This document shows, one piece after another, positions 10,701-26,521 of a stretch of DNA of 64,000 nt (its first letter is position 1; each line of letters starts with the position of its first letter). This stretch comes from Mesaphorura yosii (Eukaryota; Arthropoda; Collembola; Poduromorpha; Tullbergiidae). The DNA is taken from contig WIXG01000344.1 of NCBI GenBank assembly GCA_009869945.1, positions 1 through 64,000 on the forward strand, given 5' to 3'. The translations under genes were made by a program, and so were the position numbers. Below the pieces are notes generated by a model. That model was not told where the DNA came from, ran no database searches, and was given only the letters and a program-made list of their open reading frames with translations.

Positions 10701-12270
10701 CAACTGGTGACAATGATAAATGGTAATGACTCACGTTTACATTTTCTGTCATTACTTTCGTTGGTGCGAATAAATACAAGTATGCTGAAATTTCATCCTG
10801 GATACTCTTGAATGATTCGTAGTGTTGTCCCCTTTCCAAGTGCACGACTATTAAGCGAGAAAACCCTGTCTGTAAAGCCAATTCGATAGCACCTTCGTGT
10901 GTTCCAAAAATATATTCGCATTCCCTGTAATTGTAATTAAAGCCATGGTCAGGTCTCAGTTAGTGAGACTGTTATGTTAGACCTTACCTTCCGTGTGGAA
11001 CAATGAAAACAGCAAACTGCTTGTTGACAGGATTCTTGACCAATTCCATCACGTCAGCAATATGCAAAGAGAAACGAGGTTGCCCGTCAGCAGAAGCCAA
11101 TTTCATGTCCAGTCCAGTTTCTGCGCAGAAACCAAGCGTCCCGATGTTTTTCTTAATTAAAGCAAATGTTAGTTGTTCCTTGATGTTATTTGATAGCTCT
11201 TCGACAGAATTCAGTCGTGTCAGAACACTGTTATCGTGTTCATCCAATGTCATTTCAATCACCTACGAAAAAAGAAAAATCAGTCGTTTATTGCCAAGAT
11301 GCCACTACCACATGGTCAATGATGAAACCTTAATCTGAACCTTACGGGCTTAATTCCAGCAGGTAGCACAACCTTTGTAAATATGTTCATGTACACAGGG
11401 AGAATGCTTCCACTGGACGAGGCAGTTGAAGTGTTCAGACGATTTTTCAGTTCAGCAAGCGGGCAGCGGCACACTCGTATCATCCACCCACGAGAATGGA
11501 AGAAATTGAATAGTTTCTTCGCTACATGATCTTGCAGTAGTGAAATGCAAATAAATCGACCACGAAGTTTTAGAATTCGATCTACTTCCGCCAGCATTTT
11601 ATCACTGCTTTCTACAGATTCGGTTTCATCAGATTCAGACTCATTGTTTTCAGGTACAGTTGTAAGAGCGTCAAAAGTCCCTTTGTCAAGTATGCAACTG
11701 AAGGTTTCGTCCTGCGTGAACAGCAAAATGACATAATTAAGTTGATTAAACCATGAAGTACAGGAATGTCGGAACGTGCTCGTTGAAGTGAACGCTTACA
11801 GCAAACGTGGTTTTTGTAACGTCTTCTACTTGGTACTTCAGAAACGGGTAGGCAGCCTTCATCCGTTCAATTACCAATGCACTGATGTCAACACTTATCT
11901 GGTTTCTAAGAAAGTAACATGAAATATTGCTGCAAATTCTGGTCCATCATTCAGAATTAATAAGTAGAAGCTTACGTTAGTCCATTAGCATGAAGCCTTT
12001 CGCTGAGGTTTGAATTTCCACAACCAACAATCAGGAAATTATCTTTCGGGGTGATGTATTTGTGTAGCTGCTGAGATAATTCGTCATATTCTCCGTACCT
12101 TCAAAATCGTGCAATCCAAATTATTCAGTTGCAGGTAGAAAGCTTCTGATTCAGTTCAGTAAATTGCGTACTCACCATTCGAAAGCGTTACTCTTCGATT
12201 TGAAAAAGTGATTCCAGTATTCCTCCTTAGAAAATTCCGAAGTTGTCTTGGGTAGCAATGCAGAAGACAT
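7744..12270 (-). CDS. METTL13: eEF1A lysine and N-terminal methyltransferase METTL13
   Basis: Ten exons: 12270-12176, 12098-11976, 11905-11800, 11711-11346, 11262-10988, 10924-10735, 9167-8987, 8897-8635, 8556-8427 and 8201-7744. All join in frame to 728 residues (human about 699). The N-terminal methyltransferase opens with the family signature (EFSKEEYWNHFF) and carries the SAM-binding VGCGNS near residues 56-61 and DKGTFDALTT. The C-terminal methyltransferase has the GLGGGLL loop, ILLDVDNKD and APPPAFLT, closely matching METTL13 (DVDSKDP, CPPPAFV). The family's two 7-beta-strand domains methylate eEF1A: the C-terminal one its N-terminus, the N-terminal one Lys55. It probably acts in the cytosol. 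A poly(A) signal lies at 7447-7452 (-). Intron 6 (9168-10734, 1,567 bp against 60-90 bp elsewhere) holds an opposite-strand gene. Confidence 0.93.
9227..10618 (+). CDS. Coiled-coil protein nested in a METTL13 intron
   Basis: Exons 9227-9996 and 10060-10618 (63-bp intron, phase 2) give 442 residues. Residues 1-165 are Ser/Thr-rich and probably disordered. Residues 170-345 are a near-continuous coiled coil rich in Glu, Lys, Gln and Leu, running across the splice junction without a break. The C-terminal 95 residues are again Ser/Thr-rich and end in an acidic patch followed by LLRDLFFPF. No enzymatic domain is present, and I do not recognise the family; a cytoskeletal or centrosomal scaffold is conceivable but not shown. 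The ATG lies only 59 bp from the edge of METTL13 exon 7 on the other strand, so the promoter or 5' UTR must overlap METTL13 or be very short. Coding confidence is high, since the helical periodicity persists through the splice. Confidence 0.8.
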
Positions 12271-15200
12271 GATGAAGCCCACCAGACCACCACGTGGAAC
12301 AGAAGTCAGCCTAACAAAGATCAAAACAAAACGAGATGAGATATCAACTAATATTGTTATGCAATAGAAAACGGATTCCTACCTTACTCCTAATTGCTAG
12401 TCGTTCTAATGCCAACCGCCAAAGATATAGCCAATTTACAAATGAACTTCTTGAAATAAAGCTGTACAAAGTTGTCACATTGCGACAATCAAACAAACCG
12501 ACTTAAAACTCGGACCCACCACCTTTCTACATCATGAAATTGTGTAGATTGAAGTTTTCAATTTACAATTAATTTTTCCCATACTAATCACTAAAAAACC
12601 GAAACACGCCTCCCTTGTTTACATTTCAATTAGCCTAAACTCATGCACACAGCCTTTTACATCTTAGAACACTTTATCCAGTTCCAGTCCAAGTTCCATG
12701 CAAAGTGCAGGACACCACACCGCATGCTTTCCATGCAGCACCAAACAAAAGAAAAGCTTGCAGTTTGAAACTGTTCGAAAGGCCGCTTCACCCAGCCAGA
12801 CACGCCATGAGCAGAATGAGAATTTGCGAATGCGTACTTGAATTGAGGGACGAAACTACGGAACGCCGGAACATGAGTGAGACTCGCAATTCAGCGAGAC
12901 CACCCACGGCTGCCATGCTATGACGTGGGATAAGTCCGTGAATCCGAGAGTCCGATCCTTTGAATCCTTTCCCATAGAGTTGCTGAATCCATGCAAAACT
13001 CTTTTCACTGCAGTAGTCTCATCATTTTCCAGGGCAGGAATCCTCCACGAATGCAACATTTGGAATTCGGAGTAAATGTTGGTTCGACTACCATTTTTAA
13101 TTTCTGTAACAGCACACTCAAGCATTGCTAATTGAACGAGCGCGAACAATGCATTATTCATGTCGCTGTCAGTCATGCTTTGAAGAAACGTCATCACCTC
13201 ATCACGCGTCTCGATTCCCCTGGTGACGGTTTGCGTGTGAATGACTAACCTCATCAGTCGTAGTCGTCAGCCAGATTTACCAACCATTACATTTCACATC
13301 GGGTTCGGGCATCGGCATCGACTCGACAAATGACTAATGAAAAGTCCATCAAAAAAGTGCATAGTTTGGAAGTATTGGAAAGGAAAGCAGCAAAGCATCG
13401 AACCGGGAAAGGTGAAATGAATTATGAATTCAGAAATAGCGAATGACGCACGTCGCACATGAGCCGGTGAACCCATCACGTCGAATCTAGCTCAGCTCTC
13501 TTGCTTCTTTCTAATTTTCCATTCCATAGTGGCTCGCTTTACCACTTCACCTGCCATTATGCTGTTCGGCACAATTCTGCCAATGCCAAAGCAGCAAAGA
13601 AAGGCTTGCAATTGCAGCCGGGCAACATCCATCAAAATTCTCCAAAGATCCGATGACGGTGACGGGAATGACGGCATCCGAACCCGGCAGCAGGAGCGTA
13701 GCACAAGATTCGCGACGCGATTTGCATTCCGTTAGAATTCGCATGAACCCATTGTTTCGCTCAAACTGCATTTTTCGCGAAATACCAAGTTAAAATTGTG
13801 CACCTCCTCCGCACACTTCTTCGTTCTTCCCATCACACTTAGCTTGCCCACGACCGTCAAATGTTCGTCTGTATTTGTGCCATAGTCGCGTTTTACGTAA
13901 ATTCGCATTCTTCTTTACCCAATTGTCGTCATCACTCGCAAAATGCGAATCTGTGTGTGTGAGGCACAATAGCAGGAAGGAAGCACAGCAAAGCGACGAG
14001 CAACGCACGGAGCACGAGACACGGACACGGACACAGCAAAGCAAAGGCAAAGAGATTTCGAGAGCATACACGTCGGTGCAAGCAAGGACCATTGACTTTC
14101 GTAACGTTTAGCGTGTACATAAACCCGACGTGCGTTCAAGTACGTAAGTAGCTGGCCACCCGTCCATAGTTAATATGGTGCAAAGCCTCAGAACGTGATC
14201 GAACATGAACCATCTTTATTTCTTGTGTATACGATTCACATGAACGTCCGACGAGTAGTAAAAGTTGTGGCTGGCTGTGTGTGGGTCTCTTCGGTCGAGT
14301 GACTCCGTTGGTTCTACGTACAGCTCGTCTCTTCTCATCAGGAGAGAACGTTGTACAGTCGCAGCAGTGACGAATAGGAGAGGACGAGGGACGGATGACG
14401 GCAGAAGACGCAAGCGAGCAACCCAACGCAACGCAAACGCGACTCGACCGAGGCACAAGCCACTGTGTGAGCCAGCCACCAGCGAGTGCAGTGCAGTGAG
14501 GGATTTGAATGAGTGACTCACAAAAATCGTCCAGTCCACAGATTAATTCATCAAGTACAGGACATTTGAGTGCTGCACTGTGCTAATTAACGAGTAGATT
14601 AATTAATTGGGGTCGACTGGGTCCAGATTCTGCTTGATCTGTGTAACAATTGGATTACTGCAACAATGGACTGCTAACAGCAAAAGAATCGAAGACACGG
14701 ATGCCTCCTGACTCCCGACCACCGACGACGGCCACTCGGCTCGACGACTGATACGCGGTGACCTTCCTTCAGTGCATTTCCAGTACTTAGGAATCGAGTC
14801 TTCCAGTCTCCTTCGGTAAGTCTTTAACCTGCATTGCATTTAGTTAATTACTTAGTACCCAAACTGGCTGCAAGTCTGCATTTGGATCCTGATCAGACCA
14901 CGCTTTGGGGAAGTTCCTTATTGGGGGTAGGAAAAGAGAGATTTCGTCATCTTTAACCAATATAACGTTTAATGTTTGTCTTATTCGTTCGTTCATCTGC
15001 TGCGCTAGTGGCTGGTGCTCTTTTGCATTTAATTTTGCTGTGCTGTGCGCATGTGATTTAATGCGAAGCATATTAAACCTAATTCGCCCTTCACCACCAT
15101 AGCCACTCCATTTTGCCTTTGGTATTCGTGAGGCCTGGTGCTGGCTCTTAGGCTCTTGCTACTGCTCTGTTCTGTTTGTTGCGTTGCGATACTTCACCTG

Positions 15201-18200
15201 AAGTGCTTAAGCCGAATTGGGATATAAGCGTAAAGAATAGAGATTTATACCGTATAACGGAACCTCTCTGAGATTTTGTGCTCACCTCTCTTGCGTAACA
15301 ATGCGAATGTGCGAAACTACGCATTTAATACATGCAAAAGAAGGCGTAAAGACGAGAATAATCTGAATCTGAAGGCGCTCGGTGCAGCGTGCAATTGCCA
15401 CGGCTTGTGCACATAAGGCCAGTAATGAATGAATTATCATTGGAATTGGCGAATCGATGAAGTCTGAGGGTCAAGCCAGTCGGGGGCAGCTTGTAGAAGA
15501 CAAAGGCATTAAAGACTTGAGGCCTAAAACTTTGTCAACAAAAATTGCAGTGGGAAGAGTAAATTGTAGGTTCCGTGCTTGACTGTTGGGTCAAGTCGGA
15601 GTCAGACAGAAGCATTGCATTTTGTATTTTACATTAAGTAGCTAATTCTAAGCTATCGATACCTTGGTAGCCGCAACCCGGTTTTATGAAAAACCCAAAA
15701 ACGGTTGAATTTCGGTTCTTAAAAGCCTTCAAAAGCGGTAAATTGATGATTGATTCGTTGATTGTGCGAATGCGTGCCGCATTTCCAGCTTCACAAGCTC
15801 TTTGTTATTTGTCCCTTGTAACTTGTCCCATTGCAGTTGGCGATTCATGTATCAGGAATTTCAAGTGATTTCACGATCGTCGTATTTTGTCGTCGTCATC
15901 TCGTCACCGACCGATCGACCTTGGTTTGGAAATTTTATGAGATTTAATGCTAACCTTGCATTGCTCTCATGCGCTGAGCACGTGAAGCCCATTTACTGTC
16001 AGTGCTACAGCTGCAAATGTGTGAATTAAAAGTTATAATTCCGTAAACTCCCGACTTGAGAACATGTTCCTGAAGTATGAAGTCTGTGGAGCGCAATCTT
16101 AAATCAGTTTTATTGTAAACACAGTGAATAGGAACACTGTTAGATGTTAGATTGCTTGCTGCGTTGTTCTTAAGAAAAAGAATTTAGGAGGCTGGGAGGG
16201 AATCATCGTAAACATGGCATTTGGTATGGCGCATTAAAATTGAAATTGAAAAAGAAAGTTTTGCTTTTGCTGTTAAAAAAGAGAGTTTCGATGTTCAGTT
16301 CTTAGTTCAGGTTGTCTGCCCTCAGTTGGCTTCACTGCAACTGCAACTGAGCAGAGAGCATCGTTACATTGTTGATGTTGACTCTTTATTTGCACGAGCT
16401 GTCGCTCGTACGCGATTCGCTCATGCACTGCTCATGGCTCGTGCTAACATTAAGCAAATGTTGTAGTAGTGCTAAATGTTAATGCCTTGTTTAAGGCTTG
16501 GCTTATATTTTCAATTCAATTATTTGAAGTTGCAGCAGATCAGAATGACACGAACTATGAACTCTTGTTTGTTCCAATCCCAAAATTTCTTGAGGACTTC
16601 TTCCCTTCGTAATTTTCCTGCTTCTTTTTGCATCTCTCACGGAAGAGATCTCAAAGCGGAAATCCAGCAACTTTTGGCGTATTGAGCGTAAAGCCTAGCG
16701 GAATTCAGCAAGGCCGCTCAGCTCAGGTGTGATCTGTTTACTATCCACAAGAATGAAAGAAAAAAGATGGTTGGAAATGGTTTATGGAGATTTTCCACAA
16801 TGTTAACAATTAACTTAAACAGTACTAGCTGAAATTGCGCACTGGCATTGTGACATTTGGTCTTTTCTTTTTATTCCTGTCCTCAAAGTTATCGTTATCA
16901 TTCACCAAGCCCTAAGTCCAGGCCTTGAATCATTCGCATTGTTGATGAGTTGATGTTGATGCTGATAGCAAATCTTGAGAAGGGAATGGGAACTGACTGG
17001 GAAATCCTTTGCCTTTATGGCTCTATTATATTTTTTGTTGCCAATACGGTACATTACGGTACGATGCGACACGGTTCCCTTCCAGCAGTTACCAGTAACA
17101 TCGACAGTGCCAGTCAGTCAGTAGACCAGCGAAAAGAGAACAGTAAGTCTATTATAATCTTTCAAGGTCGGAGCAAAGCAGATACTCGACTCGCATCGCA
17201 CATCGCACTCACACTTTTTGTGACAAGTGGCAAATCTGATCGTATTTCGTATTCATGGCTCACGGCGAGCTTAACTCTCATAGAGTCGAACAACTTAGCT
17301 GAATTTGCTTAATAAAAGCAATGCTAGCGGCTAACGCATTGACAGTGGGAGATAAAATGATATTCCAATATTCAACGGGGATAAAATAATGAGCAGGGCA
17401 CAGGGTGGTCATCCTCTGATGAATTGGTGGATAAACATTCAGAACCAATATCTTGTTAATCCAATTTATCCAATTGAAGTGCACCTAGTATGATGTATTT
17501 ATTTTATTGCATGCATAAATTAAATTGTGGCAGTAGCATCTTATTTTTGCTTCGTGCGACAAACCACAACGTGACAGTGGCACAGCGGCAGCATTCAGCA
17601 TTAATTGCAGTAGAGAAGGGAGATATGGAGCTGAATGCCCACAAATGAAATGAGGATAGTCCATTTAACTTTCCATCTTTAACTTGCTTAGTTGGTGGTA
17701 ATGCTAATGCTGATGTGTCCTGAACACAAGCCGCGTGTGATTGTGCTGTGTGGTGGCTGTGCTTTTTGGTGCTGTGGGGTTTAAAGACAATCATTATTCT
17801 TATTCTCCCACTGCCACTGCCGCTGATGTTGATAATTTAACTAAACTACTGCTATAATGTAATGTAATGACAATGAGTAGGTGAGCGGGAGGCATGTGGG
17901 ATGCGGACGAAGGGATTTGAATTCAATCCCTGTCGCTTATGCGTTTGCATTTGCAGAAGAGCATTGTCCCACAGTAGACAAACTTTACACTTCAGACCAT
18001 CAGACTTTGCAGTAGCACGAAAGAATCACGATCACGAAGTGTACAGTTGATTATTTGGACTTTATCTCATGCACGAGTTGTTTCGTACTACTGCAGCCCG
18101 CAGCACAGCTGCTCTTTTTATGCTCCTCGTGCGAGTTACCGCTAACTGACATTCATTTTTTCATTATCGTTTATACACATACTATATACTAGAATGTAGT

Positions 18201-18750
18201 ATCAGTATCCGTTTTGCTCTTGAAATTGGTATTGAAATTTGGATACCGGGTGGCAATGTATAAGGTGTATGAAATTTCAAATGCCAAATTATTCTTCGAA
18301 TGTGCGCTTACTTGGTTTGTTTTCTGCTAAAATTGAAGTGAAATCTTTTCATTTACGGAGCGTAGTTTGCTGTTTTGCACCGGTGTGACATGCGCTTGTC
18401 AAAAAACCATGAATTTGATTTTAACTTCCTCTCTCGTCAGCGCCCAACCTCATGCTTTAATCGCAAGGAGACAGGGTGGCTTCGAATTTGGGCCGAATTT
18501 AAGCATTTTAATTGAGCTACTATCCAACCTGTGTGCTGTGTGTCCCTGCTCTTCGTATCGTTTAACACCCGGGTGTGATATTTTTGTGGTCTGCCGTTCG
18601 TTGTTTGTGGGCAGCAGGGGACAAATCTATAATATTACACTTAAATCATTTGCTCGTTGGTCAGTTGATATAAATATATCAGGAGGTGACAGTGACAGCT
18701 GACAGCTATGGCTGTGACATCATGCTCATTATATTCAAAGGCAGAGTATT
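12271..18750. other. Long stretch without convincing genes
   Basis: About 6.5 kb between METTL13 and the IER-like gene. ORFs are short and compositionally biased. The best is a - strand ATG frame at 12856-13254 (132 codons) with a natural-looking amino-acid mix but no recognised domain or splice partners. Around 13985-14050 and 14340-14490 the sequence is rich in ACG/CGA-type triplets without a clear repeat unit. I see no tRNA or other structured RNA. Part of it is probably upstream regulatory DNA of the IER-like gene, by position only. Confidence 0.4.
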
Positions 18751-18752
18751 AA

Positions 18753-18759
18753 TATAAAA
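18753..18759 (+). promoter_or_regulatory. Candidate TATA box of the IER-like gene
   Basis: TATAAAA lies about 290 bp upstream of a 5' UTR splice donor (gtaagt at 19042). A TCAGTC initiator-like element is at 18807-18812, farther than the usual 25-30 bp, so pairing of the two is doubtful. Just upstream (18684-18721) are several TGACA/GACAGC direct repeats ending in TGACATCA, which resembles a CRE half-site. Confidence 0.35.
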
Positions 18760-19173
18760 TGCGAGTGATGGTAGGCTGCGCTTTGGGAAAACGTTGCGTT
18801 AACGGATCAGTCAGCTTGTAGACTTGCAGCCAGAGTCATTTCGGTGTTCGGTCACGGATGAGAATCCCCGACACCAAGAGTTTGACTTTTGGTTTCAGTC
18901 TTCAGCACCTAATTTTAATTTTTCTCGCCTTGTGCTTCATTTCAGAACACCTCGACATCCGAATTTTATACTGAAACTTTCACGCGTTCATTCCTGATTT
19001 CAGTACATTGAACCTCAACTCGAAAAAGAATCGAATTTTGGGTAAGTTGTGCAGTTCAAGAAAAAGTGGTGGAAAATGTATCTGGGAAGTGATTTAAAAT
19101 CTTCAAACATCTTTTTTATTTTTATTTGTGCAGCTCACTGTTTGTGCCGGCTGAAGTTTGCAAAGCATCGAGA

Positions 19174-20628
19174 ATGACCGATGAAGCTGCAAAAGTCATT
19201 AATCTCTCGATTTGCAAAATGGCCGAGTCAAGAGGTACTCGCCGTGGGGGAACAAGCCTGCACAAGCACTTGCTGATCGCCTCAGTTCTAACCAAAGCTC
19301 GTTCTGCATACATCGAACACTTGTACTTCGGTGATAATGAAGCCACAACGCTGACTCCACTTCCAAGTATTAGTACCTTTTCTGGTCAAAGTCAGTCGTT
19401 TGAGATGGGCGACTCGTCTGCCTTGGGAGAAGACTCCAATATTGCCAACCAACCTGTAATCATTGACTCGTCGTTTTTTGTCGAGGGCGAAATTGACTTG
19501 CCCTCCGACATTCTCAACTGCGTCGAGAAGTTCACAACCATCAACGGCGAAGAAATCCATTTCCTGAGCGGAGAGCAGCAGACTATTGACTCAACTGAAT
19601 TGGCTCAAAATGCGGGGGAAATGATTCTGGCAAATCTTAGCAGTATTGGCAGTTCGTCCACGCAAGCAGGAAACTCTCTCATTTACTTGGGCGCAGAAGT
19701 CGAAGTTCACTCCGACTCGAACGGCACACCATCAAGTAGTTCATCCGCTTCAGTAGAAGCAAAAGTATTGGCTGGACCAATATTGGAACCTAAAGGTATT
19801 AAACGAAGACGAGTCTGGAGCTTCGAGGAAGACCATGAGTATCTGAGTTCGAGCTCCAGCGCGGACGAGAATCAAGAGTACGACGACCACGACGAAGGTT
19901 ACTCCGAGGAGAAATTCAGCTTTGAGCAGTTCCTACCGCAAGAGCTCAACGACAAACTCAAAAAGAATGGTATTAGTGTAACCAAAAACTTCACTAAACG
20001 AAGACGTTTGTCAAAATCAGCTTCAGACATCGCCACAGGCAATAATGGCAGGGATGATGGCTTAACCATTTCAAAGATTGAAGACGCGAAGACTTCTCAG
20101 TTTTCATCCTCCAATTTCCGGACGCGCCAAGAAATTGACGACGCTGAGGAGAATGACCACGATGAAGAAGACTTGTTTTTGGACGAGGATGACGTGTGGG
20201 GCTCCAAATCACAAAATGAAACCAACGACGAGGGCCTATCCAGAAACGACCGCCGTGTTCCTTCAGCGTCATCAGGGTCCAGTGGAAGTGGAAGCGATGA
20301 AGAGGCGGACTTGAACGATGGAGGCTGCGCTATGGAAGTTGACCAAATCACTAGTTTAGTACAATACATTTCATTCAAGCAGCAGCAGCAAACTGGTTCA
20401 AGCTCACCGGCCTGTCCGCCTTCGTCGCCAACTTTGCCCCAGTCAGTGGTAAACTCATTGGCAACTGGTAGCGGTAGCGGCAGTGGCCTTACCCGTTCCG
20501 TGTCAACTCCAGATTTATGCAGTGTTCAAAAATCCAGGGAAAACTCTTCACCTTCAAAGACCAACAATGAGCATCATCACATTTACGGTACTTCTTTTGG
20601 GAATCGCGTCCTTTCCGTCAAAGTTTAA
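19174..20628 (+). CDS. Immediate early response (IER2/IER5) family protein
   Basis: Single coding exon of 484 residues starting at the ATG at 19174. Residues 5-48 match the IER family N-terminal helical domain: AAKVINLSICKMAESR, then RRGGTSLHKHLLIASVL, then ARSAYI, as in vertebrate IER2/IER5 (SLGKI, RGGIKLHKNLLVSLVL, ARQVYL). The family comprises stimulus-induced nuclear regulators; IER5 binds PP2A B55 and promotes HSF1 activation. The rest is disordered: Ser-rich runs, basic KRRR patches near residues 211 and 275 that may be nuclear signals, and two acidic blocks. A 5' UTR intron is likely (donor 19042, acceptor ending 19133, poly-pyrimidine tract before cag), consistent with a single coding exon. 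The protein is longer than IER2 and similar to or longer than IER5. Confidence 0.8.
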   Translation: MTDEAAKVINLSICKMAESRGTRRGGTSLHKHLLIASVLTKARSAYIEHLYFGDNEATTLTPLPSISTFSGQSQSFEMGDSSALGEDSNIANQPVIIDSSFFVEGEIDLPSDILNCVEKFTTINGEEIHFLSGEQQTIDSTELAQNAGEMILANLSSIGSSSTQAGNSLIYLGAEVEVHSDSNGTPSSSSSASVEAKVLAGPILEPKGIKRRRVWSFEEDHEYLSSSSSADENQEYDDHDEGYSEEKFSFEQFLPQELNDKLKKNGISVTKNFTKRRRLSKSASDIATGNNGRDDGLTISKIEDAKTSQFSSSNFRTRQEIDDAEENDHDEEDLFLDEDDVWGSKSQNETNDEGLSRNDRRVPSASSGSSGSGSDEEADLNDGGCAMEVDQITSLVQYISFKQQQQTGSSSPACPPSSPTLPQSVVNSLATGSGSGSGLTRSVSTPDLCSVQKSRENSSPSKTNNEHHHIYGTSFGNRVLSVKV

Positions 20629-23146
20629 TTAGCAATAAGTCCCCTATTCCTACTCTTACAGTCCGTGATCCTGTCGCAATTTGTTACAGAAGTTGTCGAA
20701 TTCCTATATCTGTATCTCGTTCACTGAATTAATTATGTTATTGTTACCTTTTGATTATCTACACGCTAAGTTCTCAGTTTTCAGAAATCCAAAGTCATAC
20801 CCAACTGTATTTATTTTTACTTTAAAATAATTTAGTCGATGATGCAGTGCAGAGTGCAGTCCGATTTTCCAGTGGATTGAATTCCTGTTCCTTCTGCATT
20901 TTGTAATACAAAATATATACTTTCGTTTATATTCTTTATCTTCTGTCTCTCTTCCTGGTTTTAGAGAATGACTTGTGACTTTTGTATGACTGGTGTATGA
21001 AATGTGAACTAGAAACTGACTTATTCGCAAAATCGTACCTAACAAAAATGCAACTTTTCGGCTGGGGAATTTGAAGGCCTTATCACATGCCATATTCGTC
21101 TGATTCGTGGGTTAAGGTAAAGCAAGGTACCTAAGTTGAGAAAATTGAATTCAAAGGGTTACATGCAGCCAATATTTTGTCAAAGCAATGAACGTCTAGC
21201 AGACCATGCGAATAATTTTGTAAATTAAGTAATTAGTCAGTATTTAATTCTGGTTGCCTGTCCAGACTCTTGTACTTCGTCTTGAAACAAGTACTGATTA
21301 ATGATGGCACTGTGTGATTGAACTGGTTGTGTCTTGCGTTAGAATGAGATAGGTATAGTATTAATTACTCTACTCTACTCTACTGCATCGTACTTTAATT
21401 ACTCGTGTACTGTCGTGTGCCTTTAAATTGGTGTATTTTAAACGAATCGATGAGAGAAGAGAAAGAAATGGTTTCTTAATAGGAATTACAGGGTGCGTAA
21501 AGTAAATAACGTTACTTTCCTTGACGCCTGTCAACCCTCACAAATGCAAAGGCAAATTCTCTGCAATCTCCTTTAACAAAAGTTGGTCGAGTGCAGTTAA
21601 AGTCAGGGATATTCGTGTTTAGTAACTTTATTTAATGTCATGTGCCTTTGACCTTACTCGAACGGATGATACGGTTGATATTTCTGACATTAATTCCTGT
21701 TCTTTTCTTTCCTGTCTTGGTTTAGCAATTGAAACCAAAAACTCATATTTTACTTACCTTAAGTAGTCTGTAATGTGCATATATTCAATTAATTAGCCAT
21801 TAGCGCAGTTAGTTAGTAAATGCGACGTTACAGCAGAAAAAAGGTTTGTTTTGTTTCAGACTTTTACAATTTCAAAATATATCATCAGATGTCTATCTAT
21901 ATTCTATATTTATGACTGTTTGAGCAAAGGCCAATTTTCTAAAATTGTGCGACAAGAATTTGCAAAATTGACAACAGCTGAAAATATCAATAAAAATTTA
22001 CAAAATATTATTGTTGCGTCGTGCCTCTTGCATACAATTCTTTTATGTTGGCTTCATTTATGTTGCGATTGTGTCCGCTGTCCAGAATTATTTATCAATT
22101 CAATACATCATTTACACGAAGAAAATGCAAGGAATAATTCACAAATTTGCTCAGATCACAAAAGAAGTTGAATTTATTTTAACTCATCGTGTCTCCTCAA
22201 CTCACCGTAATTAATCAACTCGCGAACAGCGAATCAATGCATAGTACCATTTAAAACAATTGCCCAAGGTTTTGAAAAACTTTAACCTCGAAAATAATAT
22301 CTTTCATTCGACGACGCTCTCGCTTTCACTAAAGTTAGAACTAGAAATGGCTCTAATCCGAAAATATGTGACAGACATTAACAATTTTAGCCGAGTGTTT
22401 TAATTTCCGTGAAACGCGCGTTTGACCTTTGACGTTTGAACTAATTAATTCTTAATTAATTAATTTTACTTTTCAAGTCTTGCGAGAGTGTAGTCGACTA
22501 CGTGCTGGTAGGATTTACGGGTTACGCTTGATTGACTTCCAAAACTAGCTAGTAAAGTTTGGGCTAAAATTGTTATTTAAAAAGATTGTAATATTGAATG
22601 AATGGATGTTGGGACCGTAAATGTAAATCGGTTAGTTCGTTGGTGTTGGTGAGATTGTACAAAAAGAGAACGAGTGCTAGGTAAAGTTTGCAATTTCTGT
22701 GAGGAGTGTGGATGTGGAAACTTCGGGTTCGGTGTTCTCATTCGCGGAAATCTTCTTTACTGCGGTGTCCTGTGCATTTCGACTCCTAGTTTATCGCAGC
22801 GAAGTCCTTAACTTTAACTGTACAATATTTCAATTACAGTACTTATAATAATTTACACTTTACACAAATCTGCAAACCTACAATTTGCGTTACGAGTTCA
22901 TCAGGTTGCTAGAACTAGAGTGGTGAAAGAAAATGAACCCAAAACAAGAATGCAATAAAACCGTAGCGTCGCCGCTGGCCTTTAAATTAATGGATAAACA
23001 GACCCGACCATGACGAGGCTTACGATCTAAAACTCGTGAGTAAAAAATCATGTTGAAACCAGGACATTGTTGCTGCTAGTTAATGTGTATTAAGAATCCG
23101 AGTCAATGAAAAAGTGGAACTTAATGGTATGCATATCCTAAGCCTA
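20629..23146. other. AT-rich intergenic stretch
   Basis: Contains the IER-like 3' UTR at its left end and the RAB14 3' UTR at its right end. A short (ctcta)n run is at 21367-21384. ORFs here are short and AT-biased; no gene is supported. Confidence 0.4.

Positions 23147-26521
<3,375 letters not shown>

Noticed and set aside
12856-13254. 132-codon - strand ORF upstream of METTL13
   Set aside because: Begins with ATG and looks protein-like, but has no recognised domain, partner exons or conserved motif; kept only as a note in the gap entry.
16950-17312. 120-codon + strand ORF in the long gap
   Set aside because: No domain, no splice context and ordinary codon noise; length is within chance for this region.
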